Positions 39,392-47,045 of a DNA stretch of 64,000 bases are shown one piece after another; position 1 is the stretch's first letter, and every line of letters begins with the position of its first letter. The stretch is from Seongchinamella sediminis (lineage in GTDB: Bacteria > Pseudomonadota > Gammaproteobacteria > Pseudomonadales > Halieaceae), in the NCBI RefSeq assembly GCF_003457605.1, contig NZ_QRAN01000004.1, positions 223,987 to 287,986 of the forward strand, read 5' to 3'. A model generated the notes under the pieces. It was not told the origin of the DNA and made no database searches. It saw nothing but the letters and a program-made list of their open reading frames with translations. Both the position numbers and the translations under genes were made by a program.

Positions 39392-41101
39392 TCAAATGAT
39401 GTAGGGCTCTATCTCGTCCGTCTTGAGCGCTTTCACCGCCTGGTGATGGCTGAGAAAGACCCTGCCCGATAAATGGGGAAGGAAGTCGATGCTTTGCAGG
39501 GAGTCCATTACTGGCCCCTTGACCTCGCTGAGGTTCAGGGTGATGCCCTGTTCCCGCAGGCGGTGGTCTATGGCTTCCAGCGCCTCCAGTGCGCTCATGT
39601 CGATTTCATTGACCGCCGTGCACTGGAGAATCACATGTTCCAGCTTCTCGTTATCCGCCACCAGCTCGTAGATATAGTCCTCCAGGTAGCTGGCATTGGC
39701 GAAATAAAGGCTCTCGTCAATCCGCAGTGACACCAGGTTCGGGTGGGTAATCACATTGTGTCGCTCCACGTTGCGGTAGTGCTCGGTGCCGGCCACCGCG
39801 CCCACTACCGCCATGTGCGGACGCGTGGTTTTGTACAGGTGCAGGAGGATGGAAACCACGATTCCCGCCAGTACCCCCAACTCGACGCCCAGCAGCAGGG
39901 TGGCAATAATCGTGGTTATTACTGCGGCAAAGTCCGACACCGAATAGCGCCAGGCCCGGCGCAACAGCTCGAGATCCACCAGGCTGGAGACTGCGACAAT
40001 AATGGTGGCGGCGAGGGCGGCATTGGGCAGGTAACGCAGTATTGGCGTGAGAAACAGGGCCGCCAGGGCAATACCTATCGCCGCCAGTATACTCGCCGCC
40101 TGGGTTTGTGCCCCGGCATCGAAATTGACCACGGAGCGCGAGAACCCGCCGGTCACCGGAAAGCCGCCAGATACCGCCGATGCCATGTTGGCGCCACCGA
40201 GGGCGACCAGTTCCCGGTTGGGGTTGATGCGCTGCCGCCGTTTGGCCGCCAGGGTCTTGCCCACCGACACTGATTCGACGAAGCCGATGATGGAAATCAG
40301 GAGTGCCGAGCCAGCCAGTTGTGTCCACAGTGCTGTATCCAGGGGAGGCAGGCTCAGCGAGGGCAGGCCGCTGGGGATGGCGCCGACCAGGGCGACGTCG
40401 TACTGGGTAAAGTCCAGCAGGTAGCTTGCGACCACGGTTGCCATCATCACCAGCACAGGGCCGGCCCGGGACAGTATGCCTGCGGCGATGGTCGGCAGGC
40501 CGAGTTTCAGCAGCAGCGGCTGCAAGGACTTGCGTGACCACACCAGAAAAACCAGTGCCAGCAGGCCGGTCAACAGGGTAAGCGGATTGGTGTCGGCGAT
40601 ATGGCGAAACAGTGAGAGAACCAGTTGCGGCAGGTTGTCGCCGCTCGCCTCAACACCCAGCAGGTGGCGCACCTGGCTGAGCCCGATGACGATCGCCGAG
40701 GCGGTGATAAACCCCGATACCACCGGGTGAGACAGGAAATTGGCGAGGAAACCGAAGCACAAGAAGCCCAGGGCCAGCAGCATCAGGCCCGACAGTGCCG
40801 CCAGGGCGATGGCCGCCGATGCGTACTCCACGCTGCCGGTTTCGGCGATCTTGCCCACCGCCATGGCCGTCATCAGCGACACCACCGCTACCGGCCCCAC
40901 TGACAGGGTGCGGCTGCTACCGAGCAGCGCGTAGGCAAGCAGCGGCAAAATACTGGCGTAAAGACCCATTTCGGCGGGCAATCCGGCCAGCAGCGCGTAA
41001 GCCAGGGACTGTGGGATAAGCATGATGGTAACAATCACGCCGGCCAGCAAATCGCTGGCGAAGGTTTCCCGGCGGTATTCCCGCAACCACTGCCAGGGCA
41101 T
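39392..41101 (-). CDS. SulP family anion transporter with STAS domain
   Basis: A 569-residue inner-membrane transporter of the SLC26/SulP family (sulfate, bicarbonate or dicarboxylate). The membrane domain begins SDLLAGVIVTIMLIPQSLAY, with PAEMGLYASILPLLAYALLG and SVGPVAVVSLMTA; GALGGANMASAVSGGFPVTGGF-like motifs appear as ALGGANMASAVSGGFPVTG. The C-terminal STAS domain (about 430-560) has NEIDMSALEALEAIDHRLRE. The substrate cannot be decided; sulfate is plausible given sulfur genes elsewhere. I use ATG at 41101; a TTG at 41107 with AGAAGG 6 nt upstream is the alternative. It lies 27 bp after the FHA gene. Confidence 0.93.
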   Translation of the reverse strand: MPWQWLREYRRETFASDLLAGVIVTIMLIPQSLAYALLAGLPAEMGLYASILPLLAYALLGSSRTLSVGPVAVVSLMTAMAVGKIAETGSVEYASAAIALAALSGLMLLALGFLCFGFLANFLSHPVVSGFITASAIVIGLSQVRHLLGVEASGDNLPQLVLSLFRHIADTNPLTLLTGLLALVFLVWSRKSLQPLLLKLGLPTIAAGILSRAGPVLVMMATVVASYLLDFTQYDVALVGAIPSGLPSLSLPPLDTALWTQLAGSALLISIIGFVESVSVGKTLAAKRRQRINPNRELVALGGANMASAVSGGFPVTGGFSRSVVNFDAGAQTQAASILAAIGIALAALFLTPILRYLPNAALAATIIVAVSSLVDLELLRRAWRYSVSDFAAVITTIIATLLLGVELGVLAGIVVSILLHLYKTTRPHMAVVGAVAGTEHYRNVERHNVITHPNLVSLRIDESLYFANASYLEDYIYELVADNEKLEHVILQCTAVNEIDMSALEALEAIDHRLREQGITLNLSEVKGPVMDSLQSIDFLPHLSGRVFLSHHQAVKALKTDEIEPYII

Positions 41102-41134
41102 GATCAATGGGCGCCTTCTTGCGTGTCCACGGAA

Positions 41135-42109
41135 TCAGGATGCGTCGGGGGAAAGGGCGAAAGCGAGCTGTTCTCCCTTGTAGATTTTGAAGCGTGACCC
41201 GCCAAAGCGCATGCGCCCCTTGCCTCTTTCCACCAGGTGCTCGGAGTCCCAGGTATCGGCAAGCTTCTCCGCTATCTGCTTGCGCGCCCGGAAAATCATG
41301 ATGTTGATGTGGGGCATGTCCATGCCCAGGTCTTTCTTGATCTGCTCGTTGTCCACCCAGCCCTGGGTCTTGCCATCGTAGCCCCTGGCGGCCTCCATGG
41401 CGCGCAGGCGAGCCAGGTGCAGCAGCAGGTAGTGATGCGAGCGCTCGCCCAGCGGGACTTCTGCCCCGGCCAGATTCATTTTCAGGGCGGTGTTTTCCTC
41501 GTCCTGACTGAGGTCAAACACAAATTCTATGTCCTCCAGGCTGTTGTCCGGAGGCTGGTTGATTTCAGTGCTCTGCTCGGTTTCGGTGAGGAACACCTGC
41601 CAGCGTTGACCGCCGAAGCTGACGATGTCGCCGTGGTGCAGGAGCAGGTCGGCATGCTGTGCGCCATCGTGCTCCATGGGGTGCAATAACCAGGAGCGCT
41701 GCTGGTAGGACCAGGTCACCACGGCTTGGGGCTGCTCCTGGTCCGGCAGGAACACAAAAGGCTCCAGTGCCAGGGTCGGGGCGCCGTCCAGTCCCAGCAG
41801 CGAAGTAACCGGAGCGCTGTCGTCAATCAGTTCAAGGGGAGGCATTTCCGGCGACCCCAGGTGCAACCTGTCGCCTCGCTGCAGCGGGGTACTCTCGTTT
41901 ATCGTCAGCCGGGAGCTCCCCAGCCAGGTACCGTTTTTACTCAGGTCGCGGGCGTTCCAGCGCTGCCCGTCCCACTCCAGGGCCAGGTGAATACGGGAGG
42001 TGATAGGGCTGCTGACCACCGTGTCCGAGCGCTCGGTACAGCGACCGAAGGTGTGGTGGGCTCGCAAGGGGTAGGATTTGTTGCTCTCGGTATCACGTAT
42101 CTGCGCCAT
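41135..42109 (-). CDS. FHA domain protein with C-terminal winged-helix-like domain
   Basis: A 324-residue protein from ATG at 42109 (MAQIRDTESNKSYPLRAHHT); a GTG at 42175 would add 22 residues. The N-terminal FHA domain (about 12-85) has the phosphothreonine-binding residues in HTFGRC, SSPITSRIHLALEW and DLSKNGTWLGSS. The middle region with LLLHHGDIVSFGGQRWQVFL may be a second, degenerate FHA. The C-terminal 90 residues (HYLLLHLARLRAMEAARG, WVDNEQIKKDLGMD, INIMIFRARKQIAEKLAD) resemble an OmpR/PhoB-type winged helix. This suggests a regulator that reads a phosphorylated partner. It is directly upstream of the SulP gene on the same strand. Confidence 0.8.
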   Translation of the reverse strand: MAQIRDTESNKSYPLRAHHTFGRCTERSDTVVSSPITSRIHLALEWDGQRWNARDLSKNGTWLGSSRLTINESTPLQRGDRLHLGSPEMPPLELIDDSAPVTSLLGLDGAPTLALEPFVFLPDQEQPQAVVTWSYQQRSWLLHPMEHDGAQHADLLLHHGDIVSFGGQRWQVFLTETEQSTEINQPPDNSLEDIEFVFDLSQDEENTALKMNLAGAEVPLGERSHHYLLLHLARLRAMEAARGYDGKTQGWVDNEQIKKDLGMDMPHINIMIFRARKQIAEKLADTWDSEHLVERGKGRMRFGGSRFKIYKGEQLAFALSPDAS

Positions 42110-42406
42110 TGTGGGGGGGTATTGTTCCGCGCTGGAGGCTACCTGGGTTGGCGCCAAAGTAAGAAAAAGAGCCACAAGCTCAATAAGTTAGCCGTAAAAA
42201 TAGAGGAATTCTCTGGCTCACGCAACTGTCGCTGTAATGAGCCGTAATGGTTATGTCATCGCCGCCGAGAGATAATGCACCCGTGCATTGGAATGCACAC
42301 CACGCGGAAATTAGCGGCCAGGGATGGCCGTTTTTTTATGGCCATGACCTCCCCCGTGCTCTGCGCTAAACTGCGCGCTTTGCCATCCGGAGAAATCTGT
42401 CAAGCC
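42110..42406. promoter_or_regulatory. FHA/hisC divergent region with AATGCAC dyad
   Basis: About 297 bp without a clear gene. The notable item is AATGCAC-CC-GTGCATT at 42274-42289 (7-bp perfect arms), followed 2 bp later by a third half-site AATGCAC (42292-42298). This looks like a binding site for a dimeric regulator with an extra half-site. Neither gene has an obvious -35/-10 pair. Confidence 0.4.
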
Positions 42407-43465
42407 ATGAGCCGTTTCTGGACCAAACTGGCCGCTGGCCTCAGCCCCTATGTGCCCGGCGAACAGCCGCGGGGAGAGCGGCTGGTCAAGCTCAACACCA
42501 ATGAGAACCCTTACCCCCCGGCGCCGGGGGTGCTGGCGGCTATCGCCGGTACCAGCGGCAACAGTCTCCGGCGCTACCCCGATCCCGATTCCAGCGAATT
42601 GCGCGCTGCCTTCGCCCGTCGTGAGGGCCTTTCCCCTGGCCAGGTCTTTCTCGGCAACGGTTCCGATGAGGTGCTTGCCCACACCTTCCAGGGACTGCTC
42701 AAGCACGAGCGGCCGCTGGCGTTTCCGGATATCAGTTACAGCTTCTACCCGGTGTGGAGTGCGCTCTACGAGATCGAGTTCACCCAGGTCCCGCTGACCG
42801 CCGACTTCCGGGTGGATGTCCAGGCCTTTCCCCAGGACTGCGGCAGCATCATTATTCCCAACCCCAACGCGCCTACGGGGGTACTGTTGGGGCTGGACGA
42901 AATCCGCCAGCTATTGCGGCACCACGCCGACGCCGTGGTGGTTATCGATGAGGCCTATATCGATTTCGGCGGTGAGTCCGCCACCCGGTTGATTCCCGAG
43001 CACGACAACCTGCTGGTCGTGCAGACGGCTTCCAAGTCCCGCTCCCTGGCGGGGCTCAGGGTGGGTGCGGCTTTCGGCCAGGAGCAGCTCATTGAGGCGC
43101 TGGTGCGCATCAAGGACTCCTTCAACTCCTATCCCATGGACGTGGTCTCCCAGCGCGCGATGCTGGCCTCACTGGCCGATGAACAATGGTTCAGCGACTG
43201 CTGCGAGCGGGTGATCCAGACCCGGGAGAGAACGGCGACGCGCATGCAGGCCCTGGGCTTTGCGGTGTTGCCGTCGGCGGCCAACTTTCTGTTCGCCAGC
43301 CACCCACAGGTGGCCGCGGGCGAGCTGTTCGCCGCGCTGCGCGAGCGCCAGATCATCGTGCGCTACTTCGACAAGCCGAGAATCAGCGAATTCCTGCGCA
43401 TCAGTATCGGTACGGATGAGGACATGGACGCCATGCTCCGCGCCCTGGAGGACATACTGGCCTGA
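42407..43465 (+). CDS. hisC: Histidinol-phosphate aminotransferase (HisC-type, PLP class I/II)
   Basis: Transaminates imidazole acetol phosphate to histidinol phosphate. It has 352 residues from ATG at 42407 (MSRFWTKLAAGLSPYVPGEQ). Motifs: LNTNENPYPPAPGV, RRYPDPDSSELRAAFA, FLGNGSDEVLAHTFQGLL, IPNPNAPTGVLLGLDEI, VVIDEAYIDFGGES and the PLP lysine in VQTASKSRSLAGLRVGAAFG (about Lys210). No other his genes are nearby, so this may be the stand-alone HisC copy common in Pseudomonas relatives, which can also act on aromatic substrates. Upstream in-frame readings to 42275 lack homology. It is convergent with the KAS gene, 3 bp apart. Confidence 0.92.
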   Translation: MSRFWTKLAAGLSPYVPGEQPRGERLVKLNTNENPYPPAPGVLAAIAGTSGNSLRRYPDPDSSELRAAFARREGLSPGQVFLGNGSDEVLAHTFQGLLKHERPLAFPDISYSFYPVWSALYEIEFTQVPLTADFRVDVQAFPQDCGSIIIPNPNAPTGVLLGLDEIRQLLRHHADAVVVIDEAYIDFGGESATRLIPEHDNLLVVQTASKSRSLAGLRVGAAFGQEQLIEALVRIKDSFNSYPMDVVSQRAMLASLADEQWFSDCCERVIQTRERTATRMQALGFAVLPSAANFLFASHPQVAAGELFAALRERQIIVRYFDKPRISEFLRISIGTDEDMDAMLRALEDILA

Positions 43466-43468
43466 GTG

Positions 43469-44590
43469 CTACAGCTTCCTGAGCACCACGCTGCCAATGG
43501 AGTAGCCCGCGCCGAAAGAGCAGAGCACGCCGAGATCACCGCTGCGCAGGTCGCTGCGGTGCTTGTGGAAGGCGATAACTGACCCCGCAGAACTGGTATT
43601 GGCGTACTCGTCGAGAATGGTAGGGGACTCTTCCGGGCTGGGGTCGCGGCCGAGCACGCGGCGGGAAATAAGCTGGTTCATGCTCAGGTTGGCCTGGTGC
43701 AGCCACATGCGTTTGAGCTGCTGCGGCTCGATATCAAGGCGCTCCAGCTGTTCGGAAATCTGCCGGGCCACCGCCGGGCATACCTCCTTGAATACCTTGC
43801 GTCCCTCCTGTACGAACAGCTTGTCCGGCTTGCCAATGCCGGATTCGTCGCCGCGGTTGAGGAAGCCGAAATTATTGCGGATGTTGTTGGAGTAAATCGT
43901 CTGCAGTTTGCTGTCGACAATCTGGTACTGCTCTGCCGCTGTTGCCGTTTCGGCGCGCTCCACAATCACCGCGGTACAGACATCGCCGAAAATAAAGTGG
44001 GAGTCGCGGTCGCGGAAGTTCAGGTGGCCGGTGCAGATCTCCGGGTTGAGCATCAGCACACAGCCGGCGCTGCCAGTGGCGATCATGTCCCTGGCCTGCT
44101 GGATGCCGAAGGTTGCCGACGAACAGGCTACATTCATGTCGAAGCCAAATCCGTCGATACCCAGCGCATCCTGTATTTCGACCGCCACAGCGGGGTAGGG
44201 GCGCTGCAGGTTGGACGCCGCGACGATGACGGCGTCGATGTCCGCGGCTTTTTTGCCAGCCTGGGCCATAGCCTCGGTGGCTGCAGCCACTGACATCTCA
44301 CACTGTATCGACGGTTCCTCGTTGGCTCGCTCGGCCAGCAGCGGGGCCATTCGCCGCGGGTCGAGAATACCCGACTTGTTCATGACATAGCGGGATTTGA
44401 TGCCCGAGGCTTTCTCGATGAATTCGGCGGAGGAATGCTGCAGGGGCGGCAACTCGCCAGCGGCAATGGCTTCGGCGTTCTCCTCGTTGTAGAGGTCAAC
44501 GTAGGTGTTATAGGACGCTACCAGCTCCGCATTGCTGATCGATTCGCGGGGTGTATATAGGCCGGTGCCGCTGATGACGATGTCGGTCAT
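43469..44590 (-). CDS. Beta-ketoacyl-ACP synthase III (PA3286-like)
   Basis: Thiolase-fold condensing enzyme; 373 residues from ATG at 44590 (MTDIVISGTGLYTPRESISN). The catalytic triad is Cys in NVACSSATFGIQ, His in MWLHQANLSMNQL and Asn in EYANTSSAGSVIAFH. It is longer than E. coli FabH (317) and closely resembles, from memory, Pseudomonas aeruginosa PA3286, which condenses octanoyl-CoA with malonyl-ACP and shunts beta-oxidation intermediates into fatty-acid synthesis. That substrate assignment is by analogy only. AGGGA precedes the start. It is separated from gltA upstream by the gltA terminator. Confidence 0.9.
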   Translation of the reverse strand: MTDIVISGTGLYTPRESISNAELVASYNTYVDLYNEENAEAIAAGELPPLQHSSAEFIEKASGIKSRYVMNKSGILDPRRMAPLLAERANEEPSIQCEMSVAAATEAMAQAGKKAADIDAVIVAASNLQRPYPAVAVEIQDALGIDGFGFDMNVACSSATFGIQQARDMIATGSAGCVLMLNPEICTGHLNFRDRDSHFIFGDVCTAVIVERAETATAAEQYQIVDSKLQTIYSNNIRNNFGFLNRGDESGIGKPDKLFVQEGRKVFKEVCPAVARQISEQLERLDIEPQQLKRMWLHQANLSMNQLISRRVLGRDPSPEESPTILDEYANTSSAGSVIAFHKHRSDLRSGDLGVLCSFGAGYSIGSVVLRKL

Positions 44591-44615
44591 GGGGGATCCC
44601 TGTACTGTGGGGGGC

Positions 44616-44641
44616 AATAAAAAAGCCGCCCGGGCGGCTTT
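44616..44641 (-). terminator. Terminator after gltA
   Basis: A perfect palindrome AAAGCCGCCCGGGCGGCTTT at 44622-44641; on the minus strand it is followed by a TTTTTTATT tract. It lies 67 bp past the gltA stop and just before the KAS gene. Confidence 0.93.
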
Positions 44642-44707
44642 GATGTTCGCAGGCGCCCGGACCAGCGGGGATTATCCCCCGCCGCGTGGGTGCCGACAAG
44701 GACCCTG

Positions 44708-45997
44708 TTAGCGGTCGTCCAGCTGCACGAAATCGCGTTGGGTGTGGCCGGTGTACAGCTGGCGGGGGCGACCGATGCGGTAGCTGCCGCTGATCATCTC
44801 GTGCCAGTGGGCGATCCAGCCCACGGTGCGGCCCACGGCAAAAATCACGGTGAACATGCTGGTGGGGATACCGATGGCCTTGAGGATGATGCCGGAGTAG
44901 AAATCCACGTTGGGGTAGAGTTTCTTCTCGATGAAGTACTCGTCCTCCAGGGCGATTTCTTCCAGGCGCTTGGCGATGGCCAGCAGCGGATCGTTCTCGA
45001 TGCCCAGCTCCGCCAGGACCTCGTCGGCGGCCTCTTTCATGACCTTGGCGCGCGGGTCGAAGTTCTTGTAAACCCGGTGGCCGAAGCCCATCAGGCGGAA
45101 GGGGTCGTTCTTGTCCTTGGCGCGGGCGACGAATTCGTCGATCCGCGAGACGTCACCGATCTCTTCCAGCATGTCCAGGACCGCCTCGTTGGCGCCGCCG
45201 TGGGAGGGTCCCCACAGCGCGGCGATGCCCGCCGCGATGCAGGCAAAGGGGTTGGCGCCGGAGGAACCGGCGAGCCGGACGGTGGAGGTGGATGCGTTCT
45301 GCTCGTGGTCGGCGTGCAGCAGGAAGATACGGTCCATGGCCTTGGCCAGTACCGGGCTTACCTTACTGTCCTCACAGGGAACACCGAACATCATGTGCAG
45401 GAAATTCTCGGCATAGCTCATGCTGTTGTCGGGGTACATGAAAGGCTGGCCGATGGAGAACTTGTAGCTCATGGCGGCAATCGTCGGCATCTTGGCGATC
45501 AGCCGGAACGCCGCCACCTGGCGGCTGTGCTCGTTGGAGATGTCCAGGGAATCGTGGTAGAAGGCAGACAGGGCACCCACCACGCCACACATGATGGCCA
45601 TGGGGTGCGAGTCGCGGCGGAAGCCGTTAAAGAAGTGAGCAAGCTGCTCGTGCACCATGGTGTGATTGGTCACGGTGCTGACGAAATTTTCTTTCTCTTC
45701 GCGGGTGGGCAGCTCCCCGTAGAGCAGCAGGTAGCAGGTTTCCAGGTAGTCGGAGTGCTCTGCCAGTTGTTCGATAGGATAACCGCGATGCAGCAGCACA
45801 CCCTTGCCGCCGTCGATGTAGGTGATTTGAGACTCGCAGGCCGCCGTGGAGACAAAACCCGGATCGTAGGTAAACATGCCCTTGCCGGTGAGGCTGCCCA
45901 CGTCAACGACATCGGGGCCCAGGGTCCCCGAATAGATGGGCAGCTCAATCGCCTCATCGATTCCGTCCATCTTGAGAGTGGCTTTTTTCTCGCTCAT
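44708..45997 (-). CDS. gltA: Citrate synthase (type II, hexameric)
   Basis: Condenses oxaloacetate and acetyl-CoA to citrate, the entry step of the TCA cycle. It has 429 residues (E. coli 427). Catalytic residues are His in [20 protein letters not shown], His in [18 protein letters not shown] and Asp in [37 protein letters not shown] is also diagnostic. The length and N-terminal domain indicate the NADH-inhibited Gram-negative type. ATG at 45997 with AGGA 7 nt upstream. It is divergent from sdhCDAB across a 303-bp region with a strong sdh promoter and a dyad. Confidence 0.98.
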   Translation of the reverse strand: MSEKKATLKMDGIDEAIELPIYSGTLGPDVVDVGSLTGKGMFTYDPGFVSTAACESQITYIDGGKGVLLHRGYPIEQLAEHSDYLETCYLLLYGELPTREEKENFVSTVTNHTMVHEQLAHFFNGFRRDSHPMAIMCGVVGALSAFYHDSLDISNEHSRQVAAFRLIAKMPTIAAMSYKFSIGQPFMYPDNSMSYAENFLHMMFGVPCEDSKVSPVLAKAMDRIFLLHADHEQNASTSTVRLAGSSGANPFACIAAGIAALWGPSHGGANEAVLDMLEEIGDVSRIDEFVARAKDKNDPFRLMGFGHRVYKNFDPRAKVMKEAADEVLAELGIENDPLLAIAKRLEEIALEDEYFIEKKLYPNVDFYSGIILKAIGIPTSMFTVIFAVGRTVGWIAHWHEMISGSYRIGRPRQLYTGHTQRDFVQLDDR

Positions 45998-46184
45998 AGG
46001 GGAGTCCTGCTAGTAGAATCAGTGGGGCTGCCCACTATAGAGTCTCCCCACTTTTTGTCAATCGACCTTAGGCTAAAGTCGCCTATCTTGTCGGCGAACA
46101 GGCGCTAAAATCCATGAATCCGAATTATGGAGTTCGGCGAAGATAGGCGCAGATCAAAATATCGGTACAAAGTTGGGCGCGGGT

Positions 46185-46213
46185 TTGTAATTACAGGGCT
46201 AAGTCCTTATAAT
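46185..46213 (+). promoter_or_regulatory. Sigma-70 promoter of the sdh operon
   Basis: TTGTAA (46185-46190), exactly 17 nt, perfect TATAAT (46208-46213). It predicts a leader of about 80 nt before sdhC. Confidence 0.75.
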
Positions 46214-46228
46214 TTCGCGCGTTTTGTA

Positions 46229-46250
46229 CTGTCAGCCCGGAGGCTGGCAG
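46229..46250 (+). other. Stem-loop in the sdh leader
   Basis: CTGTCAGCC-CGGA-GGCTGGCAG: a 9-bp stem with one G-T pair and a 4-nt loop, about 10 nt downstream of the predicted transcription start. No T-tract follows, so it is not a terminator; it may stabilise the message or shape a small-RNA target. Confidence 0.5.
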
Positions 46251-46300
46251 GCAAAAAGGGCCCTGCGCCACACACATTTAACCGCCTTCTGGCGCTAACG

Positions 46301-46687
46301 ATGGTATCCAATGTGAAAGACAATCGTCCCGTTAACCTGGACATCGGTACCATGCGGCTTCCCATTACCGCATGGGCGTCCATTACTCACCGCGCCACCG
46401 GCGTAGCACTGTTTGTCGGTATGGCCGTTCTGCTCTGGTTGCTCGATACCAGCCTGTCGGGGCCCGATGGCTTTGCCTCGGTCAAGGAGTGCCTCGACAG
46501 CTTGCTGGCCAAGCTGATCGTCTGGGCCATTGTTACCGCCCTGATCTATCACGCCCTGGCGGGCGTAAAACATCTCATCATGGATTTTGGCGTGGGAGAG
46601 TCAATGGAGGGCGGCATTGCCGGCGCCCGCATCGTCATCGCCCTGTCTGTCGTACTCTCTCTACTTGCGGTGATCTGGATATGGTAA
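46301..46687 (+). CDS. sdhC: Succinate dehydrogenase cytochrome b556 subunit
   Basis: Membrane anchor subunit of complex II that binds heme b and ubiquinone. It has 128 residues from ATG at 46301, giving MVSNVKDNRPVNLDIGTMRL as in E. coli. There are three transmembrane helices. SITHRATGVALFVGMA carries quinone-site Ser and Arg residues, and HALAGVKHLIMDFG carries the heme histidine. A longer frame from 46127 overlaps the promoter and is rejected. Its stop overlaps the sdhD start by 7 bp. Confidence 0.95.
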   Translation: MVSNVKDNRPVNLDIGTMRLPITAWASITHRATGVALFVGMAVLLWLLDTSLSGPDGFASVKECLDSLLAKLIVWAIVTALIYHALAGVKHLIMDFGVGESMEGGIAGARIVIALSVVLSLLAVIWIW

Positions 46688-47040
46688 AGTCAGTAACAAG
46701 CTTCGGCCGTTCCGGGCCGACCGATTGGCTGGTGCAGCGCGTCAGTGGTGTCATTCTTCTCGCCTATTTCCTGTGCATCGGTGCGTCACTCCTGGGCGGG
46801 GTTTCCTACGCCGAATGGCGGGACATGTTCGCCGGCACCGGCATGCGCATTTTCACCATGCTGGCCATTCTGGCGCTGGCGGCCCATGCCTGGATTGGCA
46901 TGTGGGCGGTAGGAACGGACTACCTCACCGAGCGCATGATGGGCAGTAAAGGCAACCTGTTGCGCCTGGCTTTCCAGATTGGCTGTAACCTGGTGCTCTT
47001 CATTTACGTGATCTGGGGCGTCCAGATCCTCTGGGGTTAA
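46681..47040 (+). CDS. sdhD: Succinate dehydrogenase hydrophobic anchor subunit
   Basis: Second membrane anchor of complex II. It has 119 residues from ATG at 46681, [20 protein letters not shown], with three transmembrane helices ([60 protein letters not shown]). The conserved [13 protein letters not shown] contains the heme-ligand His and quinone-site Asp-Tyr. The longer frame reading back to 46372 is out of frame with sdhC and not real. sdhA starts 5 bp after its stop. Confidence 0.95.
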   Translation: MVKSVTSFGRSGPTDWLVQRVSGVILLAYFLCIGASLLGGVSYAEWRDMFAGTGMRIFTMLAILALAAHAWIGMWAVGTDYLTERMMGSKGNLLRLAFQIGCNLVLFIYVIWGVQILWG

Positions 47041-47045
47041 TAGCT

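Larger units (their letters stand above)
45998..46300. promoter_or_regulatory. gltA/sdhC divergent control region with long dyad
   Basis: A 303-bp region without a gene. It holds an inverted repeat CGCCTATCTT (46080-46089) / AAGATAGGCG (46140-46149), extended inward by TCGGCGAAC/GTTCGGCGA with one mismatch, so a roughly 19-bp arm on each side of a 32-bp loop. The sdh promoter lies 35 bp further right. The site could be an operator shared by both transcripts. Confidence 0.55.
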
